DNA from: Puniceicoccaceae bacterium
GTDB taxonomy: Bacteria; Verrucomicrobiota; Verrucomicrobiia; Opitutales; Opitutaceae
Direction: 5' to 3'
Assembly (NCBI GenBank): GCA_007695295.1
Contig: REEB01000176.1
Coordinates: 1-35,748 of the forward strand
DNA length: 35,748 bases
Part shown: piece after piece, positions 16,745-27,985 of the stretch
Numbering within the stretch: the first letter of the stretch is position 1
Layout: the number at the start of each line of letters is the position of its first letter
The notes under the pieces: model-generated
What the model was told of the DNA's origin: nothing
The model's input: only the letters and a program-made list of their open reading frames with translations
Databases searched by the model: none
Translations under genes and position numbers: made by a program

Positions 16745-18013
16745 TTAGGAAAGCTCCTGGATGATCTTAACGATCGGCAGGAAGAGCGCGATGACGATGG
16801 TGCCGACGATGATGGCGAGGAAAACGATCATGATCGGCTCGATGATGGAGGTGAGACCGGCAACGGCGTTGTCCACCTCCTCGTCATAGGTATCGGCCAC
16901 CCGGTTGAGCATCTCGGGAAGCTCGCCGGTTTCCTCGCCGACCTCGATCATGCTCGTGACCATGGTCGGAAACACCTTGGTGCGCTCGAGCGGGCCGGCG
17001 ACTCCCTCGCCTTCCTTGACCCGGTCGTGCACATCGTCGATGGCGTCCATGAGGATGGTGTTGCCCGAGGTGTCACGGGTGATGTTGAGCGCCTGGAGGA
17101 TGGGGACGCCACTGGAGAGGAGGGTGCCGAGGGTACGGGAGAAACGGGCGATGGCGGCCTTGCGGAAGAGGTCGCCGATGGGCGGCATGGAGATCACCGA
17201 CCAGTCCACGATGCGGGCGCCCCGGCGGGTCTTTTTGAGGACTTTGAGGACGATGTAGAGGGCAATCAGGATGCCGATGGTGAGGAAAATATTGTTTCTC
17301 ACGAAGTCGCTGGTGCCGAGAACGAACTGGGTCAGGCCGGGCAGCTCGGCGCCATCGAGCATATCCTCGAAGATGCTCTCGAACTGGGGGACGACAAACA
17401 TCAGCAGGCCGGCCATGATGACCATGGCGACGAAAAAGATGATGACCGGATAAACCATGGCCGACTTCACCTTGCCCTTGATCCGGAGGGCTTTTTCCAT
17501 GAAGCGGGCGAGGCGATTGAGGACAACATCGAGCACGCCACCGGCCTCACCGGCCTTGACCATGTTGATGAAGAGGCGGTTGAAGACCTTGGGGTGCTGC
17601 TGGAGGCCCTCGGAAAAGGTGTTGCCGGAGCGGATATTCTCCGCCAGTTGGCCGAGCACCCACTTGAAGGCGACGTTTTTCTCCTGGCGCTCGAGCACTT
17701 CGAGGGCGCGGAGCAGGGGGAGGCCGGCTTGGATGAGAGTGGCGAGCTGCCGGGTGAAGACAGTCAGGCCCTTCTGGTTGATGACGCTGCCGATGACGAG
17801 AGGCTTTTTCGCTTTGCTGACCCCAACCATGGCGCCGCGGGCGCCCTTTCTCGCCACCCGCCCACCCGTTTTGGCGGAGTCCGAGGTGATGTTGGTCGGA
17901 TACAGCCCCATCGTCTTGATCTGGGATGAGGCCAGCTCCTGAGTGGCGGCTTCGACCACTCCGGTGCGTTCTTTGCCGTTGGCGTCGACTGCGGTGAAGG
18001 AGAATTTGGGCAT
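16745..18013 (-). CDS. pilC: Type IV pilus / type II secretion inner-membrane platform protein (PilC/GspF)
   Basis: 422 residues, polytopic inner-membrane platform that couples the cytoplasmic ATPases to pilus or pseudopilus assembly. Layout is the doubled GspF type: a short N-terminal domain (PKFSFTAVDANGKERTGVVEA), GspF copy 1 (about 80-205: FTRQLATLIQAGLPLLRALEVL, later FINMVKAGEAGG), hydrophobic segments (VYPVIIFFVAMVIMAGLLMFVV), a further one around IFLTIGILIALYIVLKVL, then copy 2 (FSRTLGTLLSSGVPILQAL, SMIEVGEETGELPEML) and a C-terminal helix EPIMIVFLAIIVGTIVIALFLPI. It is the last gene of the coaE-rho-pil cluster, 24 nt after the second PilB-type ATPase. Whether it serves pili or type II secretion cannot be decided without the pilin and secretin genes. 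Confidence 0.93.
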   Translation of the reverse strand: MPKFSFTAVDANGKERTGVVEAATQELASSQIKTMGLYPTNITSDSAKTGGRVARKGARGAMVGVSKAKKPLVIGSVINQKGLTVFTRQLATLIQAGLPLLRALEVLERQEKNVAFKWVLGQLAENIRSGNTFSEGLQQHPKVFNRLFINMVKAGEAGGVLDVVLNRLARFMEKALRIKGKVKSAMVYPVIIFFVAMVIMAGLLMFVVPQFESIFEDMLDGAELPGLTQFVLGTSDFVRNNIFLTIGILIALYIVLKVLKKTRRGARIVDWSVISMPPIGDLFRKAAIARFSRTLGTLLSSGVPILQALNITRDTSGNTILMDAIDDVHDRVKEGEGVAGPLERTKVFPTMVTSMIEVGEETGELPEMLNRVADTYDEEVDNAVAGLTSIIEPIMIVFLAIIVGTIVIALFLPIVKIIQELS

Positions 18014-18037
18014 GGGACGTAGGTAGGGGGACCGAAC

Positions 18038-19732
18038 TCAGGTATATTTTATCACTTCCTCGATGGTGCTGTCACCATCGAAGATGGCCCGCAGGCCATC
18101 CTCACGCAGGGTGCGCATCCCCTGTTCGAGGGCTTTTTCCCGCAGGGTGAGCGTGGGCGACCGCTCGGTGACGAGGTCGCGCATGGCATCCGTCATCCGC
18201 AGCATTTCGTAAATGCCCATGCGGCCCTTGTAGCCGGTGTCGTTGCACTCATCGCAGCCTTTGCCGTAGTAGAAATCGCGGTCGCCGATCTCGACCGGAT
18301 CGAGGCCGAGCTGGGCGACGAGGCTTTCGCTGGGCTCATAGGCGGAACGGCAGCTTCGGCAGATGCGGCGCAACAGGCGTTGGGCCAGGATGGCCTCGAG
18401 CGAGGAGGAAATGAGAAACGGCTCCACGCCCATGTCCATGAGGCGGGTGATGGCGCCGGCGCTGTCGTTGGTGTGCAGGGTGCTGAGCACGAGGTGGCCG
18501 GTGAGAGAGGCCTGGATGGAGATCTGGGCGGTCTCGAGGTCGCGGATCTCGCCGACCATGATGATGTCCGGGTCTTGGCGGAGAAAGGAGCGCAGGGCGG
18601 AAGCGAAGGTGAGGCCGACACTCGGCCGGATGCCGACCTGCATGATGCCTTCGATTTCGTACTCCACCGGGTCCTCGGCGGTGAGAAGCTTGAGGTCGAT
18701 GGAATTGACCAGCTTGAGCGCGCTGTAAAGGGTGGTGGTCTTGCCGGAGCCGGTGGGGCCGGTGACGATGAAGATGCCGTTGGGGCGCTTGACGATCTCG
18801 CGGACTGTTTCTTCGACGTCCTGGGGCATGCCGAGATTGTCGATGTCGAGGTTGACGACCGTCTGGTCGAGCACCCGGAGGACGACGCTTTCGCCGAACT
18901 GAGTCGGCAGGCAGGAGACACGCAGATCCACCGGATGCCCGGCGATGGTCATTTTGATCCGTCCGTCCTGCGGCACGCGGCGCTCCGCGATGTTGAGGTT
19001 GGACATGACCTTGACGCGGGAGGTGATGGAGAGGGCCAGGTGCTTGGGCGGCGGCGCCATTTCATAGAGGGCGCCGTCGATGCGGTAGCGAATCTTGAAC
19101 TCATGCTCGAACGGCTCGAAGTGGATGTCGGAGGCCTTGTCGCGGATGGCTTGGTTGAGCACTAAGCCGACGAAGCGGATGATGGGCGTCTCATTGGCCA
19201 TCGCCTCCAGATCGGACTCGGAGACTCCTTCCTCGCCGGCCTCGGCCAGCGGCGCCGACTTGAGTTCGGCGAGGATCTCGTCGATGGAGGCATCCTCTTC
19301 GCCGTAAATTTCGCGGAGCCGTTTCTCGACCACGGCGGGGTCGGCCACGACGAGCCGGATGTCGCGCCCGAGCGCGAAGGTGAGATCATCGACGATCTGG
19401 TTGTTGAACGGATCGATCGCGAGCAGATCGAGGGAATTGGCGTCCGCCCGGAGAGGAACGACCCCGTACATGCGGGCCATGCTTCCCTGGATGCTGTTGA
19501 CGACGGCTTCGGGGAGTTCTTCCGGGACCTGATCAAGGTATTCCCAGCCGAGGTATTCGGCGACGTGGCGGAGGAGGTTTTCCTTCTCGATCAACTCGAG
19601 CTCGAGGAGAAGCTCCGCCAGGGGCCGGCCCTGCTGCTGGTGCTCGAGCTGGACGTTCTGAAGCTGGTCCTCGGGAAGCAATTCCCGCTCCTTCAGCATA
19701 TCATAGAGGGGCAGGCTTTGGGTCTCGAACAT
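18038..19732 (-). CDS. pilB: PilB/GspE-type assembly ATPase, copy 2
   Basis: 564-residue cytoplasmic hexameric ATPase that drives pilus or pseudopilus extension. N-terminal about 150 residues form an MshEN/T2SSE-N domain (ending near [10 protein letters not shown]). The linker is acidic, then the core begins at [10 protein letters not shown], with Walker [13 protein letters not shown], the Asp box [11 protein letters not shown], Walker [16 protein letters not shown], and the His box [14 protein letters not shown] zinc-binding tetracysteine (CRSC...CDEC) follows, as in GspE/PilB but not PilT. It differs clearly from copy 1 at 20867-22591 in the N-terminal domain and spacing. Located between pilT (12 nt) and pilC (24 nt), it is the best candidate for the extension motor paired with this pilT. 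Confidence 0.93.
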   Translation of the reverse strand: MFETQSLPLYDMLKERELLPEDQLQNVQLEHQQQGRPLAELLLELELIEKENLLRHVAEYLGWEYLDQVPEELPEAVVNSIQGSMARMYGVVPLRADANSLDLLAIDPFNNQIVDDLTFALGRDIRLVVADPAVVEKRLREIYGEEDASIDEILAELKSAPLAEAGEEGVSESDLEAMANETPIIRFVGLVLNQAIRDKASDIHFEPFEHEFKIRYRIDGALYEMAPPPKHLALSITSRVKVMSNLNIAERRVPQDGRIKMTIAGHPVDLRVSCLPTQFGESVVLRVLDQTVVNLDIDNLGMPQDVEETVREIVKRPNGIFIVTGPTGSGKTTTLYSALKLVNSIDLKLLTAEDPVEYEIEGIMQVGIRPSVGLTFASALRSFLRQDPDIIMVGEIRDLETAQISIQASLTGHLVLSTLHTNDSAGAITRLMDMGVEPFLISSSLEAILAQRLLRRICRSCRSAYEPSESLVAQLGLDPVEIGDRDFYYGKGCDECNDTGYKGRMGIYEMLRMTDAMRDLVTERSPTLTLREKALEQGMRTLREDGLRAIFDGDSTIEEVIKYT

Positions 19733-19744
19733 AGGGGAAAAGGA

Positions 19745-20827
19745 TCAGGCTTTTTTCAGGTCGACGCCAAGCGCGGCCAGTTTTTCACGGATCGCGTTGG
19801 GCTCCTGGGCTTTTTCGATGACCTCGTCGGCGGAGATGAGGTCGCGGTTGAAAAGGCTCATCAAGTGGGTGTCCAGCGTGATCATACCGACGTTGGCCCC
19901 GGTCTGGATGTCGGAGTTGATCCGGTAGGTCTTGTTGTCGCGGATGAGAGCCTGGATGGAATTGGTGGAAATCATCAGCTCGTAGCCGGCGACGCGGCCG
20001 CCGCCGTTTTTCTTGCAGAGCACTTGGGAAATGACCGCCACGATGGAGGAGGCGAGCTGGGTGCGGATCATGTCCTTCATGTTCGCCGGGAAGGCGTCGA
20101 CAATGCGGTCGACGGTGCGGGCGGCCCCGGTGGTGTGGAGAGTTCCGAAAACCAAGTGGCCGGTTTCCGCGGCGCTGATCGCAGCCTCAATCGTCTCGAG
20201 GTCGCGCATCTCGCCGACGAGGATGATGTCGGGATCCTGGCGCAGACCGCGGCGGATGGCCTCGGCGAAGGTGGGGACGTCGATGCCGACCTCGCGCTGC
20301 GTGACGATGCACTTCTTGTGGTTATGGTAATACTCGATCGGATCCTCGATGGTGATGATGTGGCCCTCGCGGTTCTCATTGATGTAGTTGAGCATCGAGG
20401 CGAGGGTGGTGGTCTTGCCGGAACCGGTCGGCCCGGTGACGAGGATGAGCCCGCGGGGACGGTAGAGCAACTCGCGCACCTTGTCGGGCAGGCCGATCTC
20501 ACGCAGGCCGAACATGTAGTTGGGGATCTGCCGCAGAACCATCGCGTAGTGGCCCTTGGCGCGCAGGACACTCACCCGGAAGCGGGCCCGGTCGAGATAG
20601 GCGAAGCCAAAGTCGGCCCCACCCACCGTCTTGGCCTGCTGCTGGTAACTCTCCGGAGTGATCGCCATCATCAGCGCCTCGGTGTCTTCCGGGGTGAGGT
20701 CCGGACCTTCTACGGGGGTGATGCCGCCATGGACACGGACCGTCGGCGGTTGCCCGACGTGGATGTGGAGATCGGAGGCGTTCTCGTCGCAGACGAACTC
20801 CAGGAGGTCATTCATTTCGTAGCTCAT
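19745..20827 (-). CDS. pilT: Twitching-motility retraction ATPase PilT
   Basis: 360-residue ATPase that powers pilus retraction. Compared with PilB it is short, lacks the N-terminal MshEN domain and the zinc tetracysteine. It has the PilT N-terminal PAS-like region ([19 protein letters not shown]), Walker [14 protein letters not shown], Asp box [14 protein letters not shown], Walker [16 protein letters not shown], and His box [26 protein letters not shown]. The usual retraction motif AIRNLIR appears here as [12 protein letters not shown]. It lies between the two PilB-type genes, 39 nt after copy 1 and 12 nt before copy 2. PilT supports the reading of the cluster as a retractile type IV pilus rather than a pure secretion system. 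Confidence 0.93.
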   Translation of the reverse strand: MSYEMNDLLEFVCDENASDLHIHVGQPPTVRVHGGITPVEGPDLTPEDTEALMMAITPESYQQQAKTVGGADFGFAYLDRARFRVSVLRAKGHYAMVLRQIPNYMFGLREIGLPDKVRELLYRPRGLILVTGPTGSGKTTTLASMLNYINENREGHIITIEDPIEYYHNHKKCIVTQREVGIDVPTFAEAIRRGLRQDPDIILVGEMRDLETIEAAISAAETGHLVFGTLHTTGAARTVDRIVDAFPANMKDMIRTQLASSIVAVISQVLCKKNGGGRVAGYELMISTNSIQALIRDNKTYRINSDIQTGANVGMITLDTHLMSLFNRDLISADEVIEKAQEPNAIREKLAALGVDLKKA

Positions 20828-20866
20828 GGGCGGTCGGGAAAGGATGCTTAGGGGAGGAAAAGGGAA

Positions 20867-22591
<1,725 letters not shown>

Positions 22592-22617
22592 GTTTGCGGT
22601 GAGTTGGGGAATCTGGG

Positions 22618-24585
22618 CTAGCGGTTAAGGGACATCAAAAATTCTGCGTTGGTCTTGGTCTTTTTCAATCGCGTAATCAACATCTCCATTGCCTCGACGG
22701 GAGGGACGCCCTGCATGGCGCGGCGCAGGGAGTAAATGCGGTTGAGCTCGTCCGGGTGGTAGAGCAGCTCCTCCTTGCGGGTGCCGCTGCGCTCGAAGCC
22801 GAGGGCCGGGAAGATGCGTTTGTTGACCAAGTCGCGGTCGAGGTGCAGCTCCATGTTGCCGGTGCCCTTGAACTCCTCGAAGATGACCTCGTCCATCTTG
22901 CTGCCGGTGTCGACCAGCGCCGTCCCCATGATGGTGAGGCTGCCGCCCTCCTCGATGTTGCGGGCGGCCCCGAAAAAGCGCTTCGGCCGCTGCAGGGCGG
23001 TGGCTTCGAGACCTCCGGACATGATTTTGCCGCTGTTGGAGGCGAGGGCGTTGTAGGCGCGGGCGAGGCGGGTGATGGAGTCGAGCAGGATGACCACATC
23101 CTTGCCCGCTTCGACGAGACGGCGGGCTTTGGCGATGACCATCTCGGCGGCGTGGACGTGGCTCTGGGGGCTTTCGTCGAAGGTCGAGCTGATGACCTCG
23201 CCGCGGGTGTTGCGGCGGAAGTCGGTCACTTCCTCGGGTCGCTCGTCGATCAGGAGGATGATGAGGGTGACATCGGGGTAGTTGGCCGCGACGGAGTTGG
23301 CGATGCCCTGGAGGATGACGGTCTTGCCGGTGCGGGGCGGGGCGACGATCAGCCCCCGCTGGCCGAGGCCGATGGGGGTGAGAATGTCGATCGCGCGCAT
23401 GGAGACGTCTTTGTTGCCGGCGGCGGCGTTCTCCAGAAAGATGCGTTGCAGCGGATAATAGGGCGTGAGGTCCTCGAAGGGCGTCAGCTCGGCGGCTTCC
23501 TTGGCCTCCATGCCCATGACCGAGCGGATGGTCAGGGCAGCCGGGCAGCGCTCGTTTTCCGCCGGACCCTCGGCCTGGACCTCCACCTGCTGACCACGTT
23601 TGAGGCCGTGTTTTTTCACCAATGAGGGCGGCACATAGGTGCTCTCGGGCAGGACCCGGTAGTTGTCATCGGCATGGACCACGAATCCATAGCCGCCGTC
23701 GGTGATGTCGAGGATGCCGCGGTCGTAGATGGGGCGGCGTTCCTCGGCGGCCTTTTTGAACAGATCCAGGAGCAGGCCGCCGCGTGGGGTATTGAGCTCC
23801 GGGCGGCAGCCGAAATCGGCGGCGAAAGTCCGCATCTCGTGGTGAGGGAGCGGGTAGAGGCGGTCAAGGTCGAGCGCATCGCCGTCGCCGGCGGCGATCT
23901 CGGCGGCGCGCTCGGCCATCGCGGCCGGATCCTGATAGCGCGAGGCGTCCGGCAAACCGCCCACCACGGTGGGGCGATCCACGGGAGGCGGCGGTTGACT
24001 CCAGCCGCCGGGACCGTCGGAGCGGCCGCCTTTGCCCTTCTTCTTTTTCTTCTTGCCGAACTTGTTCTGAAAGTGGGGATTGCCGCCTCCGTGATGCTGG
24101 AAGCCACGGGGCTTGCCCTTGCCGTTGTCGTGGGAGCCGCCGTGGCGATGCCCGCCATCATAGGACCGGCTGCCGTCCCCGCTGCTCTCCCCGGAAGCAG
24201 ACGGGCCGGACTCGCCCGATTGGGACGAATCGGCGGACTGCCGGGAAGGCTGAGGGGCCGAAGCTGACTTGGCGCCCTCCGGGCGGGCGGGCTCGGAAGT
24301 CTTCGGCTCGGAGGCCGTGGCTTCACCTGCGGCGGAAGAGGCCTTCGCCGGCGATGCGGCGTCCGCTTCGGACTGCGGGCGTTTTTCCTCCGCCGTGCCG
24401 GCATCCCCGGCGCGGTCGGCGCCGGCTTTGGCGGTTTTGGTGGCCCGGGATTTCACGCCGGTGCGGGCCCGGGAGGCGCGCTTCGGTTTTTCCTCGGCGG
24501 TGCTTTCCGCGGCGGGTGAACCGCCGGTGCCGGCGGAGCCTTCCGCCGGGGGCAGGGTGTCGGTGTCTTGGCTTTTTTTGGCCAT
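22618..24585 (-). CDS. rho: Transcription termination factor Rho with long disordered N-terminal extension
   Basis: 655 residues; typical Rho is about 420. Core from about 235: a Rho-N-like helical segment ([12 protein letters not shown] to [13 protein letters not shown]), an RNA-binding cold-shock-like domain ([33 protein letters not shown]), Walker A APPRTGKT (415-422), [15 protein letters not shown], and [11 protein letters not shown], ending in the translocation/R-loop region with [20 protein letters not shown]. Residues 1-210 are Ser/Ala/Glu-rich with a His/Gly-rich part, an RGFQHHGGG segment and a run of six lysines (178-183); low-complexity and presumably disordered. This resembles the extra disordered Rho segments of Bacteroides-type and Actinobacterial Rho, which is known to promote condensates or extra RNA binding in some species. 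A palindrome covers the ribosome-binding region. Confidence 0.96.
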   Translation of the reverse strand: MAKKSQDTDTLPPAEGSAGTGGSPAAESTAEEKPKRASRARTGVKSRATKTAKAGADRAGDAGTAEEKRPQSEADAASPAKASSAAGEATASEPKTSEPARPEGAKSASAPQPSRQSADSSQSGESGPSASGESSGDGSRSYDGGHRHGGSHDNGKGKPRGFQHHGGGNPHFQNKFGKKKKKKGKGGRSDGPGGWSQPPPPVDRPTVVGGLPDASRYQDPAAMAERAAEIAAGDGDALDLDRLYPLPHHEMRTFAADFGCRPELNTPRGGLLLDLFKKAAEERRPIYDRGILDITDGGYGFVVHADDNYRVLPESTYVPPSLVKKHGLKRGQQVEVQAEGPAENERCPAALTIRSVMGMEAKEAAELTPFEDLTPYYPLQRIFLENAAAGNKDVSMRAIDILTPIGLGQRGLIVAPPRTGKTVILQGIANSVAANYPDVTLIILLIDERPEEVTDFRRNTRGEVISSTFDESPQSHVHAAEMVIAKARRLVEAGKDVVILLDSITRLARAYNALASNSGKIMSGGLEATALQRPKRFFGAARNIEEGGSLTIMGTALVDTGSKMDEVIFEEFKGTGNMELHLDRDLVNKRIFPALGFERSGTRKEELLYHPDELNRIYSLRRAMQGVPPVEAMEMLITRLKKTKTNAEFLMSLNR

Positions 24586-24592
24586 AGGATAA

Positions 24593-24609
24593 CCCTTCGA
24601 ATCGAAGGG
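24593..24609. promoter_or_regulatory. Perfect inverted repeat in the rho leader
   Basis: Two 8-base arms, CCCTTCGA (24593-24600) and TCGAAGGG (24602-24609), separated by one base, 7 nt upstream of the rho ATG (24585) on the minus strand. On the transcript the 3' arm contains GAAGGG in the position of a weak Shine-Dalgarno (spacing about 7 nt), so hairpin formation would hide the ribosome-binding region. A single-base loop is sterically tight, so two or three inner pairs would have to open. An operator for a dimeric DNA-binding protein is the alternative reading. Rho is known to autoregulate in some bacteria, which makes this site worth noting. Confidence 0.5.
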
Positions 24610-24658
24610 GAAAAAAGGGAATCGATGCTTCGGGCGCGGGCGAACCCGGCGGGAGAAA

Positions 24659-25264
24659 TCAGTGAGGTTGGAGCTGCGCGGTGATCAGCCGGTTGACTTG
24701 GTCGCGGAGAAAATCGGGGCTGGAATTGTTCAGCAGAACAAAATCAGCCCGGGCAACTTTTTCCTCCAAGGGTAGCTGGCGGTTCAGCCGGAGCCGAATG
24801 TCGGCGGGAGAAAGCCCGCGCCGGACCAAACGGTCAAATTGGATTTCCGGATCACACGCCACGCAGACGGTGAGATCAACCTTATTTTCGAGGTTTTTTT
24901 CGAACAGCAATGGGATCTCCACGACCCAGCGGGACTGGTCGGAAGCACGAATGCGCCCGGTCCAGATTTCATGCACCCGGGGATGCAGGATGCTTTCGAG
25001 CCGCTGCAACGCCGCCGGATCCGAAAAAACCCGCCGGCCCAGGAGCGGGCGGTCCACTCCCCCGGCGGGTGACCGGACTTCCGGACCGAAGGCGGCCGCC
25101 ACTTCCGCCGCCACCTCCGCATCCTCCGCGAGCAAGTCGCGCACGATCGCGTCGCAATCGAGGGTGGCGAAGCCGGCGTCGCGGAAGAACCCGGCGGCGG
25201 TTGATTTGCCGCACCCCATGCCCCCGGTGAGGCCGAGAACCCGTTTGCCCGGAAAGGTGTCCAC
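24659..25264 (-). CDS. coaE: Dephospho-CoA kinase (CoaE)
   Basis: 201-residue cytoplasmic P-loop kinase for the last step of coenzyme A synthesis: phosphorylation of the ribose 3'-hydroxyl of dephospho-CoA with ATP. Walker A is [11 protein letters not shown] (residues 11-21), followed by [19 protein letters not shown], then ILHPRVHE in the CoA-binding region, and the [17 protein letters not shown] motif, in which ALLFE-like elements bind substrate. A GTG at 25264 (VDTFPGKR) is chosen as start because it gives family length; the frame stays open far upstream antisense to malQ, which is a GC-rich artefact. It is first in the long minus-strand cluster, 73 nt before rho, and divergent from malQ. 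Confidence 0.92.
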   Translation of the reverse strand: MDTFPGKRVLGLTGGMGCGKSTAAGFFRDAGFATLDCDAIVRDLLAEDAEVAAEVAAAFGPEVRSPAGGVDRPLLGRRVFSDPAALQRLESILHPRVHEIWTGRIRASDQSRWVVEIPLLFEKNLENKVDLTVCVACDPEIQFDRLVRRGLSPADIRLRLNRQLPLEEKVARADFVLLNNSSPDFLRDQVNRLITAQLQPH

Positions 25265-25426
25265 GCCGGGTTTTAACGCCGCCGGTGCGGGGGATGGCAA
25301 TGGTTTTCCATCGTCCGGGCCGGGCGGGCCGAGCGGATGAAAAACACCGCCGGGAGGAAAACCGGCTTGGCTCCGGCCCGTGCAAGACGATAGGGGCATG
25401 GACGAACTTTTGTCCCCACCTTTGAT

Positions 25427-26971
25427 GTGAGCACACCACTCTTTGATTGGCTGGAGCACCGCGCCGCGGGTCTCCTCCTCCACCCCACCGCCCTGCCCGG
25501 CAGCTACGGCATCGGGACTTTGGGCCAGGAAGCGCGGCGCTTTGTCCGCCTCGCCCGCGAAGCCGGGTTTTCCTATTGGCAGATGTGCCCACTGGGGCCG
25601 ACCGGCTTCGGCGACTCGCCCTACCAATGCTTCTCGGCCTTCGCCGGCAACCCCTACCTCATCGATCCGCGGCCGCTGGTCAAAGCCGGCCTGCTCCGCG
25701 ACGACGCTCTCGGCCCGCTGGTTTTTCTCCCGTCCGACCGGGTCGACTTCGGAGGCCTCTACCACGCCAAGCGGCCGATCCTCCGCCAAGCCTTTGAAGT
25801 CTTTGCGGCCGACCGCCGCCGCGGCCGTCACCTGCCCTACGGCGACTTTCAGGCCTTCAAGGAAACCCATGCCGCCTGGCTGGAGCCGTACAGTCTCTTC
25901 CGGGCGCTCAAGGACCACTACGACGGCCGGCCTTGGTTCGAGTGGCCGACCGCCTGCCTCACCCACGCCGCCGCCGTCGAAAACGGCTGGCGCACCAAAA
26001 TGGCCGCGGAGGCCGAAGCGCACCAGTTTTACCAATACCTCTTCTTCGGGCAATGGAAGCAACTCCGCAGCCACGCCGCTTCCGAGGGCCTGCGCATCAT
26101 CGGCGACATTCCGCTCTTCGTCGCCCTCGACAGTGCGGATGTCTGGAGCCACCCCGACCTCTTCCAGCTCGATCGGCGATCCGGCCATCCCCTCGCCGTG
26201 GCCGGCTGCCCGCCCGACTACTTCGCGGAAAACGGCCAGCTCTGGGGCAACCCGCTCTTCGACTGGGAGGCGATGAAAGCCTCGGGCTACGACTGGTGGA
26301 TCGAGCGGCTGCGGATGAACTTTGAGCTCTACGATGTCGTCCGCCTCGATCACTTCCGCGGTTTCGAGTCCTACTGGTCGATCCCCTACGGCGCACCCAC
26401 CGCCAAGTCCGGACGCTGGGCGCCGGGACCGGGACGCGCTTTCTTCGAGACGATTCGCGAGGTCTTTCCCCAGGCCCGTCTGGTGGCCGAGGACCTCGGC
26501 ATTCTCACCCCCGAGGTCATCGCCCTGCGCGACGAAACCGGGCTGCCCGGCATGGCCGTACTGCAATTCGCCTTTGGCGGTGAAGCGGACAATTTCTACC
26601 TACCCCACAACCTCCAACCCAACTCGGTCCTCTACCCCGGCACCCACGACAACGACACCAGCCTCGGCTGGTACCAAGCCGCCCCGCCCGCGGTGCGCGA
26701 CCACGTCCGCCGTTACCTGCGGGTCAGTGGAAGCGAGATCGGGTGGGATTTCATCCGCGCCGCCTACGGGGCCGTCAGCCGCCTCACGGTCATCCCCATG
26801 CAGGACATCCTCTCGCTGGACAGCAGCGGACGCTTCAACACCCCCGGGGAAGCCCAGGGCAACTGGCAGTGGCGCATGAGCGAGGCCGACCTCAACCGTC
26901 TCACCGGCCCCACCATCACCTACCTCAAGGAATTGGGAAATCTTTACGGACGCCTGGACCCGGCCGACTAA
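25427..26971 (+). CDS. malQ: 4-alpha-glucanotransferase (amylomaltase), glycoside hydrolase family 77
   Basis: 514-residue retaining transglycosylase that moves alpha-1,4-glucan segments between chains and releases glucose during glycogen or maltodextrin metabolism. Bacterial MalQ landmarks: LLLHPTALPGSYGIGTLG at the N-terminus, GPTGFGDSPYQCFSAFAGNP, VRLDHFRGFESYW with nucleophile Asp308, VAEDLG with acid/base Glu355, and PGTHDNDT with Asp408. Length fits the compact MalQ type without the N-terminal extension seen in some plants or E. coli. GTG 25427 is the start, since no ATG precedes the conserved region in frame and the first residues STPLFDWLEHRAAGLLLHP fit. Cytoplasmic. coaE is divergent; the intervening 162 nt should hold both promoters, though no strong -10/-35 pair stands out. 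Confidence 0.95.
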   Translation: MSTPLFDWLEHRAAGLLLHPTALPGSYGIGTLGQEARRFVRLAREAGFSYWQMCPLGPTGFGDSPYQCFSAFAGNPYLIDPRPLVKAGLLRDDALGPLVFLPSDRVDFGGLYHAKRPILRQAFEVFAADRRRGRHLPYGDFQAFKETHAAWLEPYSLFRALKDHYDGRPWFEWPTACLTHAAAVENGWRTKMAAEAEAHQFYQYLFFGQWKQLRSHAASEGLRIIGDIPLFVALDSADVWSHPDLFQLDRRSGHPLAVAGCPPDYFAENGQLWGNPLFDWEAMKASGYDWWIERLRMNFELYDVVRLDHFRGFESYWSIPYGAPTAKSGRWAPGPGRAFFETIREVFPQARLVAEDLGILTPEVIALRDETGLPGMAVLQFAFGGEADNFYLPHNLQPNSVLYPGTHDNDTSLGWYQAAPPAVRDHVRRYLRVSGSEIGWDFIRAAYGAVSRLTVIPMQDILSLDSSGRFNTPGEAQGNWQWRMSEADLNRLTGPTITYLKELGNLYGRLDPAD

Positions 26972-26976
26972 AGTGG

Positions 26977-27007
26977 TTGTCAACACGCCGGAATTTCAGT
27001 TCATGAT
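26977..27007 (+). promoter_or_regulatory. Candidate promoter for the rhomboid gene
   Basis: TTGTCA (26977-26982) followed after exactly 17 bases by TTCATGAT (27000-27007), in the A/T-richest part of the malQ-rhomboid gap. A transcript starting near 27013 would leave a 30-nt leader before ATG 27043. The -35 element is a good match, the -10 poor. Confidence 0.3.
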
Positions 27008-27042
27008 TTGTCTCCCACCGCCGCTCCGCTAGCTTTCCTCCG

Positions 27043-27921
27043 ATGCTCTACGACCGCCCTTATATGCAGGATTCCTACTCCCGGCGGGAGCAGTCGATCC
27101 TGCTCGGTCTGATCATCGCCACGGTGGCGGTTTTTCTCATCCAGAACATCGCGGTGGCGTGGTTCAAAAGCGGCATCATCATCAACCTTTTCGCCCTCTC
27201 GGGCCCGGCCGTGGAGAAGGGCATGCTGTGGACGTTTTTCACCTACGGGTTTCTCCATGGCAACGTCCTCCACATCCTCGTCAATCTCCTCCTCGTCTAC
27301 TTCATCGGGAGGGAACTGGTCATCCTGCTGGGCAACCAGCGGTTTCTCGGCGTCTACCTCGCCGCCATCTGCGTCGGAGGGCTTTTCTGGTATGTGATCC
27401 AGCTCGCCACGGGCCGCAGCCACGACTTGGTCGGCGCTTCGGCCGCCGCCTTCGGGCTGCTCGCGGTCTTCGCCTGCTTTTTCCCCAACCGCCAGATCAC
27501 CGTGCTGCTCTTTTTCATCATCCCCGTGACGGTGAAGCCAAAGTACCTCGCCTTCGGCCTGCTTGGTTTCTCGGCCGTCGGCCTGCTCATCTGGGAAATC
27601 CCCGGGGTCGGCAACATCGCCCATTCCGCCCACCTCGGCGGCATGCTCACGGGCTGGCTCTATTACCGTTACGCTCATGCCGCTCCGGGCGCCCGGCCGG
27701 CCGGCGGCGGCGTGCGGGTGGAAATGCCGTCCTGGCTGGTCCGGAAAAAAAAGTCCGCCTCTCCGCCCCCCGCCTACAAAGTAAACGTCACCTCCCGCAA
27801 GGATCTGCGCGCCGAGGTCGACCGGATTCTCGACAAAATCAACAGCCAGGGTTTCGGTGCGCTGACGCCCGAGGAGAAAAAACTCCTCGACGAAGCGCGC
27901 GACCTGCTCAGCCGCCGCTGA
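27043..27921 (+). CDS. Rhomboid-family intramembrane serine protease with C-terminal helical extension
   Basis: 292 residues; six transmembrane helices (for example 17-38, 60-95, 101-122, 129-148, 154-183 and 191-210) in the usual rhomboid order. Landmarks: WTFFTYGFLHGNVLHILVN in helix 2 area, then GASAAAFGLL with nucleophile Ser133, and the last helix IAHSAHLGGMLTGW with His197, completing the Ser-His dyad of rhomboids. The residue after the serine is Ala, where most active rhomboids have Gly (GxSG). After residue 210 the soluble tail carries a basic linker and a DUF6576-like helical pair (LRAEVDRILDKINSQGFGALTPEEKKLLDEARDLL), in which the family's DKIxxxGxxxLTxxE pattern is visible. Substrates are unknown. 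glnE follows 64 nt downstream. Confidence 0.9.
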   Translation: MLYDRPYMQDSYSRREQSILLGLIIATVAVFLIQNIAVAWFKSGIIINLFALSGPAVEKGMLWTFFTYGFLHGNVLHILVNLLLVYFIGRELVILLGNQRFLGVYLAAICVGGLFWYVIQLATGRSHDLVGASAAAFGLLAVFACFFPNRQITVLLFFIIPVTVKPKYLAFGLLGFSAVGLLIWEIPGVGNIAHSAHLGGMLTGWLYYRYAHAAPGARPAGGGVRVEMPSWLVRKKKSASPPPAYKVNVTSRKDLRAEVDRILDKINSQGFGALTPEEKKLLDEARDLLSRR

Positions 27922-27985
27922 TGCCGGGACCCGGGGGCAGGGATGGTCGCGGTCAGCGCGTGCCACGCCGCACGGCTGCCATCCG

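Noticed and set aside
25265-26566. A coaE-frame extension running antisense through most of malQ (over 400 extra codons)
   Set aside because: GC-rich codons leave the opposite strand free of stops. The extension has no family similarity and CoaE is complete from GTG 25264.
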